The translations under genes and the position numbers were made by a program. The notes under the pieces were generated by a model, which was not told where the DNA came from, did no database searches, and saw only the letters and a program-made list of their open reading frames with translations. 64,000 nt of DNA from Nitrosococcus wardiae (GTDB lineage: Bacteria; Pseudomonadota; Gammaproteobacteria; Nitrosococcales; Nitrosococcaceae), in assembly GCF_004421105.1 (NCBI RefSeq), contig NZ_CP038033.1, forward strand, positions 1,011,659 to 1,075,658, read 5' to 3'. Below, one piece after another: positions 39,952 to 48,325 of the stretch (position 1 is its first letter; the number at the start of each line of letters is the position of its first letter).

Positions 39952-41304
39952 TTGATTTCACGGCGGCTCCTGTGGCATGACCTAGATCAAACATTTATTA
40001 CCGATTTCTTGAAACTTGTGAACAAAGAAAAACACAGTGAGATAATTCGCCAGCTCTCCGATCGGATCGTCACGGCTCAGGCCCCCATCCGGATTCTGGA
40101 TGCGATCAAATGGGACGATAGTGTTCAGCAGGCGTTCTTTGCCCACGGCGGCCGTTGCCAGCCGGAAGTGAATGCTGCTTATTACGACCGTAATCCCCTC
40201 AAATACGATATTAACGCACTGCGCAAAACCTTTCGGGAAATCGAAGCAGATGTGGTGGCAAAGCTCGGGCAGTCCGAGGCGGCAGGCAATATTATGTGTC
40301 GTATGTGCCGTGAATACCGGCGGGTGCTGGATATGCTGGCGGCCCGGGGTACCCCTGCATTTGCCGAAATTGCCCGGGAGTTGTATGGGAGTTCGATTGA
40401 TGTTTTTCACGTGGGTGGCCCCACGGTAGCGGATTTGGGGATGTTGCTGGACGGATCCCTGCGCAATATCGGTGAGGGGGTATTTCTGGAAAAAAATCCT
40501 AAGGACATCCCCACCCGGGCGGCGGTGACGCTGTTACAGCAGTGGCTGGACCGGGTGTTTACGGACCCTGCGGCGCGGGTGCGGGTGATGGAGAGCGACG
40601 GGATTGTGGCCGATGCAGCCGCGGGATCGGATTACATCAAACTGCGCGCTAATACCTGCTTCAGTGAGCGGGATCTACGGGCCTTGGAAGCCCATGAGGG
40701 CTGGGTGCATGTGGGCACCACCTTGAATGGGAGTCTGCAGCCCACCTGTACCTTTTTGAGCAAGGGCACGCCCGCAGATACCATCACCCAGGAAGGGCTA
40801 GCGGTGTTTATCGAAGTGGTGTCCTTCAATTCCCATCCCGCTCGCCTGCGGCGTATCGCGGACCGTATTCGCGCAATTCACCTGGCTGAACAGGGAGCAA
40901 CCTTTCTGGACATCTTTACCCTGCTCCGTGATGAAGGCCGGTCGGCGGAGGAAGCTTATTCCGCCACGGTGCGAATTTTTCGGGGCAGTACGCCGGAAGA
41001 GGGCCCGTTTACCAAAGATTTGGCCTATAGCAAAGGCTTTGTGCTGGTGTATAACTTTTTCCGGTTGGCAGTGCGGCGCGGGCGGTTGGATCGGATTCCG
41101 TTACTGTTTTGCGGTAAGCTCGCCATCGAAGACATGGGCACTCTTGCCCAGTTGGCTGAGGCAGGGTTAGTCAAGTCTCCGAAATATCTGCCACCTCCCT
41201 TGGTGGATCTGAATGCGCTGACGGCATGGATGGCCTATTCGAATTTTTTGAACCAAATTGATCTGATTCAAATCGACGCGGATTTTGCGCCGATACTGGA
41301 TTAA
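39952..41304 (+). CDS. QEGLA-motif (DUF1704) putative metallopeptidase
   Basis: This is up to 450 residues. The family, named after a flavohemoglobin expression-modulating protein, has H-E-G-x-x-H (ALEAHEGWVHVGT) and T-Q-E-G-L-A (DTITQEGLAVFIEVV); the HExxxH plus E arrangement suggests a zinc peptidase related to tyrosine-carboxypeptidase MATCAP. Other blocks: APIRILDAIKWDDSVQQAFF, and TKDLAYSKGFVLVYNFFRLAVRRG near the end. The start is uncertain: the longest frame uses TTG 39952, while GTG 40018 (VNKEKHSEIIRQLSDRI) better fits where homology begins. The stop codon lies inside repeat E. It is the first gene right of the hybrid kinase, divergent from it. Confidence 0.85.
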   Translation: MISRRLLWHDLDQTFITDFLKLVNKEKHSEIIRQLSDRIVTAQAPIRILDAIKWDDSVQQAFFAHGGRCQPEVNAAYYDRNPLKYDINALRKTFREIEADVVAKLGQSEAAGNIMCRMCREYRRVLDMLAARGTPAFAEIARELYGSSIDVFHVGGPTVADLGMLLDGSLRNIGEGVFLEKNPKDIPTRAAVTLLQQWLDRVFTDPAARVRVMESDGIVADAAAGSDYIKLRANTCFSERDLRALEAHEGWVHVGTTLNGSLQPTCTFLSKGTPADTITQEGLAVFIEVVSFNSHPARLRRIADRIRAIHLAEQGATFLDIFTLLRDEGRSAEEAYSATVRIFRGSTPEEGPFTKDLAYSKGFVLVYNFFRLAVRRGRLDRIPLLFCGKLAIEDMGTLAQLAEAGLVKSPKYLPPPLVDLNALTAWMAYSNFLNQIDLIQIDADFAPILD

Positions 41305-41375
41305 CCTGAATTTTTCACCACCAATTGATTTCTTTGTGCTCTTAGTGCCTTTGTGGTGATCTCATGAATTATCCA
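41301..41375. repeat. Dispersed repeat E, copy 2 (inverted)
   Basis: ttaacctgaatttttcacca ... ttcatgaattatcc is the reverse complement of 20441-20515. Its first bases provide the TAA stop of the QEGLA gene, so the repeat landed at, or trimmed, the gene end. Confidence 0.75.
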
Positions 41376-41447
41376 GGTTAACCAAAGAAGTGGGGCTGAT
41401 CCCCGCCTAGTTCTCTTTCTGTTAGTGATTCCCCTTGGAAAAGGCGG

Positions 41448-42326
41448 TCAAATTGAAGTCTTTAAGGCGGCGGGCAGTCCTTCCTCCAAGGTCGGATAGT
41501 GGAGCCGTATGCCTAGCACCGTTTTCATCCGCCGGTTGTCCAAGCGACGGGATTCATTTAAATATTCCAGCAACTTCGGGGAGAAGGTTCGCTGCGCTTC
41601 GGCCAAACTAACACAGGGCGGGCGGGGTAGGTCGGCGATATCAGCCAGGCGGTAGAGGTAATCGGTCATACTGCTAGGCTGCTCGTCGCTGACATTGTAG
41701 ATCCCGGCCGGTGTGTCGTCTTGACCGGCGCGCAGGGCAAGGGCAGCTAGATCATCGGCATGGATGCGGTTGCTCCAGGGGGCCTGGTCCGGGCAGACCA
41801 CCGGATCGCCCCGGCGCAAGCGCTCAAGGGGCAGGCGGCCGGGGCCGTAGATACCAGGCACGCGCAGGATGACAAGGGGGAGGGTGTGACGGCGGGCAAA
41901 GGCCGTTAGTTGCCGCTCAGCATCAACTCGACGGCGGGAACGATCGTTGCCAGGATGGACCGGAAAAGATTCATCGACCCAGGCCCCTCCGCAGTCGCCA
42001 TAGACGCCGGAGGTGGAGATATAAACGATACGCCGGGGTGGAACCTTTTCCAAGGCTTCCAGCAGATGAGCGGTTCGGGTATCGGAAGGCCCAGAAAGGG
42101 GGGGTGGGGCGAAGTGGAATAGAAGGGTCCTGTTTCGGGGTATAGCATGCAAAGTTTCAGGATGATCCAGATCGCCAGGAATGGCGTGATAGCTTGCTAG
42201 GTCGCAAGGGGTTCGGAGCAGCGCTGCCACCTCGCCTCTATCAGCTTGCCACAAAGCAGCGACTCGGCGACCGATATCGCCAAAGCCAACTATGAAGGCG
42301 GAAACTTGAGAGGGGATGGAAGTCAT
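41448..42326 (-). CDS. Atypical extended SDR (YeeZ-like NAD-dependent epimerase/dehydratase family)
   Basis: This 292-residue cytoplasmic Rossmann protein has the nucleotide motif VGFGDIGRR (residues 14-22) and RIVYISTSGVYGDCGGAWVDE, the strand with the SDR serine. The usual YxxxK pair is absent: the region has SRRRVDAERQL, as in the YeeZ subgroup. Later motifs VILRVPGIYGPGRLPLERLRRG and RIHADDLAALALRA, then GIYNVSDEQPSSMTDYLYRLADI, follow the extended-SDR order. NAD(P) binding is likely; the reaction is unknown. Single gene, leftward; 206 bases separate its start from the divergent cytochrome gene. Confidence 0.85.
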   Translation of the reverse strand: MTSIPSQVSAFIVGFGDIGRRVAALWQADRGEVAALLRTPCDLASYHAIPGDLDHPETLHAIPRNRTLLFHFAPPPLSGPSDTRTAHLLEALEKVPPRRIVYISTSGVYGDCGGAWVDESFPVHPGNDRSRRRVDAERQLTAFARRHTLPLVILRVPGIYGPGRLPLERLRRGDPVVCPDQAPWSNRIHADDLAALALRAGQDDTPAGIYNVSDEQPSSMTDYLYRLADIADLPRPPCVSLAEAQRTFSPKLLEYLNESRRLDNRRMKTVLGIRLHYPTLEEGLPAALKTSI

Positions 42327-42531
42327 CTAAGTAGTGGATCCTGCCATATTGGGAAGTACTTTAATTCTTTGCTATGGGCACGAAAGCGGTGCAGATGAAA
42401 GTCGTTCCTGCCCATCAAGAGTGAGGAAAAATAGCATTGAAGATGAAAAGAACAGAAGCGCGGCAATGTTGGTCCTTGTATTCTAGCAGCTTATATTATA
42501 ACGTTTTTATAACGTTTCCCAATCCCATTCG

Positions 42532-43881
42532 ATGAGTTGCAACATGCGAATCCTATTATTTGCGGCGGCTGCGCTTCTAGCCGTGGGACCCAAAACATAT
42601 GCTGCAGAAGTAACGTTTTATGAGGACGCTCTCCCCATTCTTCAGAGCCATTGCCAAGGATGCCATCATCCTGGTGAAGGTACGCCCATGTCGCTCCTTA
42701 ATTATAAGGAAGTTCTTCCTTGGGCAAAGGCCATAAGGGAAGCCGTGTTGCTTAAGAAGATGCCGCCCTGGTATGCCGAGAAAGGCGTGGGTAAAAAGTT
42801 TTCCAATGATCGCTCTCTTAGTCAAGAGGAAATCGGAACTCTAGTTGCCTGGGCGGATACGGGAGCTAAGAAAGGAGATCTGGCCGCGGCTCCTCCTCCG
42901 GCCAAGTTTGCCGATAGCTGGTCGATCGGCAAGCCCGATCTGATTGTTCGCCCTCCGAAGCCCTACCGGATTCCCTCTAAAGGGGTGATTGAATACACTT
43001 ATGTCATTGTCCCTTCAGGGTTTACCGAGGATAAATGGGTGTCAAAGGTTGAACTGAAGCCTTCTAAGCGTGAGCATGTTCATCATTTGATCGCCTGGGT
43101 GCGCCCTCCTGGTTCCAGTTATTTTGAGGAATATTCAGTTGGGGATTTTTTTGTTCCCAGCGTTAAGATTCGTGAGCGTAGGCGAGAAGGCGAAGGCAAG
43201 TTCGAAAGGCGCCAACTCCTTGCGAGTTATGCCCCCGGAGGAATTCCAAATCGGTTGGAAGCGGGTCAGGCAAGGCTAATTCCTGCCGGGTCTGATTTTA
43301 TCTTTGAGCTCCATTATACGGCTAATGGGACGGCTGGAACTGACAGACCCCAATTAGGCCTCGTTTTTTCAGACGGCCCACCTCGTCAAAGGGTGTTCAC
43401 GACAGCAGCGCTAAACAGTAAATTTGTCATTCCCCCCAACGCCTCCAACCACCGGGTTGAGGCAAGCCTTACCATGAGTGCCAAAGCGATATTGCTCGAC
43501 ATGATGCCTCATATGCACCTTCGCGGAAAATCATTTGAATATCGCGCGGTCTATCCAAATGGCAAATCTGAATTGCTCTTGCGGGTGCCAAAATACAACT
43601 TTAATTGGCAACTCAGCTATGTGCTCGAAGAGCCTTTAACCCTGCCCAAGGGGACTCGCATCGAATGTACAGCGTACTTCGATAACTCTTGGAGCAATCC
43701 ACATAACCCCGACCCTACCCAGGAGGTTCGCTGGGGCGATCAGAACTGGGAGGAAATGATGATTGGTTTTATTAGCTTGGCTATCGATGCTGATCAGAAC
43801 CCAGAATCAGTATTTGTTTCAAACAAGCCAGTGAATAAGGGGACTCCAGCAGTTACTGGAGGGAATATCCCCGCAATGTAA
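42532..43881 (+). CDS. Periplasmic cytochrome c / copper monooxygenase-like protein
   Basis: This 449-residue exported protein has a signal peptide (..ALLAVGPKTYA), a c-type heme site CQGCHH (41-46) followed by a possible distal Met region (GTPMSLLNYKEVLPWAKAIREAVLLKKMPPW), then a large beta-rich part with HVHHLIAWVRP, FELHYTANG and PHMHLRGKSFEYRA, which match the copper-site histidines of peptidylglycine/dopamine monooxygenase-like (Cu type II, ascorbate-dependent) domains. The fused heme may feed electrons to a copper centre, an inference from domain order. Substrate unknown. The 3' end overlaps the convergent desaturase gene by 29 bases. Confidence 0.82.
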   Translation: MSCNMRILLFAAAALLAVGPKTYAAEVTFYEDALPILQSHCQGCHHPGEGTPMSLLNYKEVLPWAKAIREAVLLKKMPPWYAEKGVGKKFSNDRSLSQEEIGTLVAWADTGAKKGDLAAAPPPAKFADSWSIGKPDLIVRPPKPYRIPSKGVIEYTYVIVPSGFTEDKWVSKVELKPSKREHVHHLIAWVRPPGSSYFEEYSVGDFFVPSVKIRERRREGEGKFERRQLLASYAPGGIPNRLEAGQARLIPAGSDFIFELHYTANGTAGTDRPQLGLVFSDGPPRQRVFTTAALNSKFVIPPNASNHRVEASLTMSAKAILLDMMPHMHLRGKSFEYRAVYPNGKSELLLRVPKYNFNWQLSYVLEEPLTLPKGTRIECTAYFDNSWSNPHNPDPTQEVRWGDQNWEEMMIGFISLAIDADQNPESVFVSNKPVNKGTPAVTGGNIPAM

Positions 43882-45016
43882 AGGCGAAATCCTGCAAGGC
43901 CTTGATGCCGGACTCTTCGGCCCGCTTACACCAATCCTGCAGGGCTTGTAATAACGCCTCCTGGCTAGCCCAAGCCTTAGACCAAATTTCTTGCAACTGC
44001 TGGCGAAATTGATACACCGTCTCCAATCGATGGTTTTCTTCCAAGAGAGCGTTCAATTCCTGCCGGGCTTTAGCATCCACTAAAGCCTCATGGCGGATCA
44101 ACCAATTCTGGGCCCGTTGATACAGCTCGTTGCCTGAAAAATGGGCCGCTTCCTCTTTCAGCACCGGCAGCATCACCTTCCGGCCATAGGAAGCCATCAG
44201 ATGGAAGCGGTGAGCCACCACCGCCCGGGCAGTGTCCAAATCCACCCACTGCTTCTCGGGCTTGATGAGCAGCTTGGGGGCGACCTTTTTCACCCGGGCC
44301 AATTTCAATGCCTGAAATACCCGAATGTACATCCACCCTATATCAAACTCATACCACTTGGAGGAGAGCTTGGCCGAACTGCCGTAAGCGTGATGGTTGT
44401 TATGCAGCTCCTCACCGCCAATGAGAATGCCCCAGGGGAAAAGATTGGTGGAGGCATCGGCCACTTCATAATTGCGATAGCCCCAGTAATGGCCAAGCCC
44501 GTTAATCACCCCCGCTGCAAAGAAGGGAATCCAATGCATCTGAACAGCCCATATCAACAACCCAGGAACTCCAAACAGCCCCAAATCAATTAGTAACATG
44601 AGCACAATACCGCGGTTACTGTACCTACTATATAAATTGCGTTCTATCCAATCATCAGGGGTTCCATGACCATATTTTTCCGTTACCTCCGGGTTTCTCG
44701 CTGCAACCCGGTAAAGGGAAGCGCCCTGCCATAACACCTTATGAATGCCCATCATTTGCGGGCTATGGGGATCTTCCCCCGTCTCACATTTGGCGTGGTG
44801 TTTGCGGTGCACCGCAGCCCACTCCTTGGTGACTATCCCGGTGGTCAACCAGAGCCAAAAACGGAAGAAGTGACTGAGTGCCGGATGAAGATCCAATGCC
44901 CGGTGGGCTTGATGGCGATGAAGATAAATGGTAACGCCTACTATCGTGATATGAGTGAACAGCAGGATGACCGCGAGGTAACCCCAAAAAGATAACTCGA
45001 AAAGACCCAAAAACAT
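43853..45016 (-). CDS. Acyl-CoA (delta-9-type) fatty-acid desaturase
   Basis: This 387-residue inner-membrane di-iron desaturase has N-terminal helices (LLFTHITIVGVTIYLH). The three His boxes are HRHQAH (33-38), HRKHH (about 70-74) and HNNHH (about 207-211: GEELHNNHHAYGSSAKLSSKWYEFD), in the spacing of acyl-CoA/acyl-lipid delta-9 desaturases. The C-terminal ~130 residues are soluble and helical, longer than in minimal enzymes. It introduces double bonds into saturated chains and tunes membrane fluidity. Convergent overlap with the cytochrome/monooxygenase gene. Confidence 0.93.
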   Translation of the reverse strand: MFLGLFELSFWGYLAVILLFTHITIVGVTIYLHRHQAHRALDLHPALSHFFRFWLWLTTGIVTKEWAAVHRKHHAKCETGEDPHSPQMMGIHKVLWQGASLYRVAARNPEVTEKYGHGTPDDWIERNLYSRYSNRGIVLMLLIDLGLFGVPGLLIWAVQMHWIPFFAAGVINGLGHYWGYRNYEVADASTNLFPWGILIGGEELHNNHHAYGSSAKLSSKWYEFDIGWMYIRVFQALKLARVKKVAPKLLIKPEKQWVDLDTARAVVAHRFHLMASYGRKVMLPVLKEEAAHFSGNELYQRAQNWLIRHEALVDAKARQELNALLEENHRLETVYQFRQQLQEIWSKAWASQEALLQALQDWCKRAEESGIKALQDFAFTLRGYSLQ

Positions 45017-45377
45017 GGAATTAATTCTCCGCTTTGATGTGATACTCGCAATTGGCCCCTTTTTTGGTAGGAAAAGTCAAAAAATAAATTCATTATTATT
45101 ATTAAAAATAATAGACGAGTTTTTCAGGGGTATGAAGTAGGAGTTCGCCAGTGTTATAAAGCTCAGCCTGGATATTCGCCTTCCCGGCTATGATGACTCC
45201 AGGCCTTTTGCGTAAGTCCTGTAGGAATTGGCAGATGATATGGGGCATTTGAGGGATTGGAGTTAAAAAGTGGGTTTGAAGCCCAGGTTTATGCTGGTGG
45301 GGTGAGGAAATGTTTATCCCCCTCATCCTCACCTTCTCCGCTAGGGAAGAAGGTGAGGATGGGTACGCTAAAGGGAA
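45017..45377. other. Gene-free region with long hairpin
   Basis: No gene. At 45319-45363 cctcatcctcaccttctcc and its inverse ggaagaaggtgaggatggg make a long stem just past the peptide gene stop; a related stem follows the paralogue at 47981-48022. It may act as a terminator or mRNA stabiliser, without a U-tract. Confidence 0.6.
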
Positions 45378-45662
45378 TTAGCCGATAAACCGACCGACAT
45401 TGACATTGTTCTGGGCATGCTGGTTTTGAGTATTGGTATTATGGAGATCCGAGAAGCCAAAGTTAGCCACGTTATTGCCTACTGTATTTTCAATGCCTTG
45501 GAATTGGGAAATTGCCTGAGTCGGGTTAACCTCTAAGAAGCGATCCCCGATAGGTCCCCAAGAGAGGGAGCGGTAGGCGCGTACTTCGCCGCGGACGGAG
45601 GTCATGGCAGCGCGGTCCAGGGTTTTGCTCTCGGCCAGGTCAGCAATAAGGAGTTTGCTCAT
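45378..45662 (-). CDS. GG-leader-type peptide 1 (leader ends VRGE)
   Basis: This 94-residue peptide is preceded by AAGGAGAAAACACC. It is about 80 % identical to the peptide at 48041-48325. The first 26 residues (MSKLLIADLAESKTLDRAAM, then TSVRGE) look like a C39-type leader, but the second Gly is Glu here, which should hinder cleavage. The core begins VRAYRSLSWGPIGDRFLEVN and ends Asn/Gln-rich (NNVANFGFSDLHNTNTQNQ, NNVNVGRFIG). There is no Sec signal, no Cys, and little charge at the C-terminus. It could be a bacteriocin-like or amyloid-like secreted peptide. No processing or transport gene is adjacent. Confidence 0.8.
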   Translation of the reverse strand: MSKLLIADLAESKTLDRAAMTSVRGEVRAYRSLSWGPIGDRFLEVNPTQAISQFQGIENTVGNNVANFGFSDLHNTNTQNQHAQNNVNVGRFIG

Positions 45663-46001
45663 GGTGTTTTCTCCTTAGTTAACTTAGTTAAGTAGTTTAT
45701 TAAGCTTTAAATTTAGAACTGAAAGTTTTTTTCGGTGCTTGCCCGATATATTGCATCTCCCGTGCCAAACGAGTGGATAAAGTAGTATGGAGTTTGTAAC
45801 ATTATGATTTGATAATGATTATCTTTTTGAGTTGGGACTGGCTATCAACTTTTTTCTAAAAGCAGGTATTTTTTATGAATGTTTTTGGGGAACAAAATAG
45901 GAAAAATGTTGGCTTATAAAAAACTAAATTTCTAATAGCTTCGTATTCGTTGGATTGTCATCCTACTGGCTTTAATCACTTGACTATTGGCTACTAATCC
46001 C
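45663..46001. other. Divergent promoter region of peptide 1 and the GNAT-nitrilase gene
   Basis: The part at 45705-45780 (ttagaactgaaagtttt.. gtgcttgccc..attgca..gtgccaa) is related to 48362-48430 upstream of peptide 3, so promoter and leader were duplicated together with the gene. No operator recognised. Confidence 0.5.
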
Positions 46002-47579
46002 ATGAGCGCTGAAATTTCCTCTGATCTCCATCTTAAGTTGCGTAATCTTGGAGTGGATGATCTCGATCAGCTTGAGGAGCTGATGGAAAAGGTCTATTCC
46101 GACATTGGCGGTGCCTGGCCCCGGAAAACCCTCCTGGCTTTGTTTAGAGAATTCCCTGAGGGCCAAATTTGCATCGAGGGTAATGGCCGAGTCATTGCTG
46201 TCGCTTTGACTGTGCGCTGTAGTTATGAGCGTTTCAGCCGGGCCCATACCTACCAGGACTTAATTGGGCGGCGAGAGCGCATTCGCCATGATCCAAAAGG
46301 GGATGCCCTTTACGGCATGGATGTATTTGTGGATCCTGACCACCGGGGGCTGCGACTTGGTCGTCGACTCTACGATGCCCGTAAAGAGTTATGCCGAAAC
46401 TTAAATCTGCGTGCGATTTTGGCGGGTGGGCGTATCATCAACTACCATCGCTACGCAGGAAAACTGACCGCTACGGAATATATCGAGGCGGTACGTCGGA
46501 AGGAGGTTCACGATCCCATCTTAAGTTTTCAGCTTGCCAATGACTTTGAAGTCAAGCGGTTGATGAAGAACTACTTGCCCGAGGACGAGAAATCCTGCGG
46601 TTTTGCTACGTTGCTGGAATGGAATAATATTCTTTATGAGCCCGAGGGATTAGCGGCGGAGGAGATCCGCAAGTCGGTGGTGCGGATCGGGATCGTGCAA
46701 TGGCAAATGCGGTTGACCGATTCTTTCCAAGCTTGGTTGGATCAGGTGGAGTTTTTCGTAGACTCCATGGCGGACTACCAAGCCGATTTTGTGCTTTTTC
46801 CGGAATTCTTCAATGCTCCCCTTATGGGCATGGGGGATCAGAAGGATCAATTTAGTGCCATTCGGTTCCTGGCCCAGTATGCTGCGCCCAGTTTGGAAGC
46901 TCTATCCCATTTCGCCGTTACCTATAATATCAATCTCATTGCTGGCAGTCTTCCGGTTCTGGAGGGTGATACGCTTTATAACAATGCCTACTTATGTCGC
47001 CGTGATGGCACGGTGGATATGCAGCCCAAGATCCATATCACCCCCCATGAACGCCGTGACTGGGTGATTCAAGGGGGAAATACCCTGCAGGTATTCGATA
47101 CTGATGCGGGACGCATTGGTATTTTGATTTGCTATGACGTGGAATTTCCAGAGTTGTCACGGCTACTTGCGGAAGAAGGCATGGAAATTCTTTTTGTGCC
47201 TTTTTGGACCGATACCAAGAATGGCTTTTTGCGGGTACAGCGATGCGCCCAGGCGCGTGCCATTGAAAATGAATGCTATGTGGCTATCGGCGGCAGTGTT
47301 GGCAATTTGCCCCAGGTGGAGAATGTCGATATTCAATATGCCCAGTCGGCGATCTATTCGCCCTCGGATTTTGCTTTTCCACACGATGCCATCATCGCGG
47401 AAAGCACTCCTAATACCGAGATGGCGTTGATTGCTGATCTGGATCTCGACAAGTTAATGCAGCTGCGATACGAGGGCTCAGTCACCAATCGCAAGGATCG
47501 CCGCCCCGATCTCTACCAATTGCGTTGGGTGGCGGAGAAAACCCGTAAGAAAGTAGGTAACGGCAAGTTAGCATCATAG
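46002..47579 (+). CDS. GNAT acetyltransferase fused to nitrilase-family amidohydrolase
   Basis: This is 525 residues from ATG 46002 (MSAEISSDLHLKL); a TTG five codons upstream is less likely. The N-terminal ~200 residues are a GNAT domain with the acetyl-CoA loop MDVFVDPDHRGLRLGRRLYDARKEL. The C-terminal carbon-nitrogen hydrolase (about 220-515) has the triad Glu (FVLFPEFFNAP), Lys (QPKIHITPHE) and Cys (IGILICYDVEFPELS). All are present. Such two-domain proteins are widespread in proteobacteria but their substrate is not established; an amide made or hydrolysed on a small metabolite is likely. It lies between peptide 1 (divergent) and peptides 2 and 3 (convergent). Confidence 0.92.
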   Translation: MSAEISSDLHLKLRNLGVDDLDQLEELMEKVYSDIGGAWPRKTLLALFREFPEGQICIEGNGRVIAVALTVRCSYERFSRAHTYQDLIGRRERIRHDPKGDALYGMDVFVDPDHRGLRLGRRLYDARKELCRNLNLRAILAGGRIINYHRYAGKLTATEYIEAVRRKEVHDPILSFQLANDFEVKRLMKNYLPEDEKSCGFATLLEWNNILYEPEGLAAEEIRKSVVRIGIVQWQMRLTDSFQAWLDQVEFFVDSMADYQADFVLFPEFFNAPLMGMGDQKDQFSAIRFLAQYAAPSLEALSHFAVTYNINLIAGSLPVLEGDTLYNNAYLCRRDGTVDMQPKIHITPHERRDWVIQGGNTLQVFDTDAGRIGILICYDVEFPELSRLLAEEGMEILFVPFWTDTKNGFLRVQRCAQARAIENECYVAIGGSVGNLPQVENVDIQYAQSAIYSPSDFAFPHDAIIAESTPNTEMALIADLDLDKLMQLRYEGSVTNRKDRRPDLYQLRWVAEKTRKKVGNGKLAS

Positions 47580-47619
47580 AAAAGCAAAGCCCCCGGAGGG
47601 GGCTAAGCGGTGGGGGAGG

Positions 47620-47889
47620 TTAGGTAAAAAGGTTGGTATCCAATTGGGCATTTTGGTTCAGCTTAGGGCTGATGTTGGGGGCAAACAAGCCAAAGTTGGC
47701 TACATTATTGGCCGCTTTGATATCCAGGGACTGAAACTGATTAATTTGTTGATTCAGATTAATATCAATGGCCACGTTGGCAAAGCTCAAGCCGGAAGGA
47801 CTGAGGGCTTTACCGCCCCGCAGAGTGGTCATCTGCTGGGAATCCAAGGTCTTGCTTTCGGGTAAATCGGCAATAGTAATCGATGCCAT
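47620..47889 (-). CDS. GG-leader-type peptide 2
   Basis: This 89-residue peptide starts MASITIADLPESKTLDSQQM, then TTLRGG: a 26-residue leader aligned without gaps to those of peptides 1 and 3. The core is diverged (KALSPSGLSFANVAIDINLN) but keeps QINQFQSLDIKAANNVANFGLF and an Asn/Gln-rich end (LNQNAQLDTNLFT). AAGAGGAAAGAAAC precedes the ATG. The GNAT-nitrilase gene converges on it with 40 bases between stops; a GC-rich hairpin (47586-47602) sits in that gap. Confidence 0.8.
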   Translation of the reverse strand: MASITIADLPESKTLDSQQMTTLRGGKALSPSGLSFANVAIDINLNQQINQFQSLDIKAANNVANFGLFAPNISPKLNQNAQLDTNLFT

Positions 47890-48040
47890 GTTTCTTTCCT
47901 CTTACCAATAGGGGCTGAATGTTCCCCCCGGTGGATGCTGGTGAAGTGGTGAAGTAGTCTATTTCCTTCCTTGAGGTTTTCCCCCTCATTCTCGCCTTCT
48001 CCCGCCCTGGGAGAAGGAAGGGAAGGGGTATCAAGGGGAA

Positions 48041-48325
48041 TTAGAGGATAAACCCACCTACATTCACATTGTTCTGGGCGCTTTGGTTCTGGGTATTGGT
48101 GTTGCGGAGATCCGAGAACCCAAAGTTGGCCACGTTGTTGCCCACCGCATTTTCAATGCCCTGGAACTGTTCAATGGACTGGGCCGGATTGACGGTTAAA
48201 AATTGGTCGCCAATAGATCCCCAGGAGAGGGAGCGGTAGGCGCGCACTCCCCCGCGGACGGAGGTCATGGCGGCACGGTCTAGGGTTTTGTTCTCGGCTA
48301 GGTCAGTGATGATGAGTTTGCTCAT
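48041..48325 (-). CDS. GG-leader-type peptide 3
   Basis: This 94-residue peptide has leader MSKLIITDLAENKTLDRAAM plus TSVRGG, a canonical double glycine. The core VRAYRSLSWGSIGDQFLTVN, IEQFQGIENAVGNNVANFGF, NTNTQNQSAQNNVNVGGFIL is nearly that of peptide 1. Ribosome site GAGGAGAAAACACC. Peptides with GG leaders are exported and trimmed by C39-domain ABC transporters; none is seen in the window, so one must act from elsewhere if the model is right. It lies 151 bases upstream of peptide 2 on the same strand. Confidence 0.82.
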   Translation of the reverse strand: MSKLIITDLAENKTLDRAAMTSVRGGVRAYRSLSWGSIGDQFLTVNPAQSIEQFQGIENAVGNNVANFGFSDLRNTNTQNQSAQNNVNVGGFIL

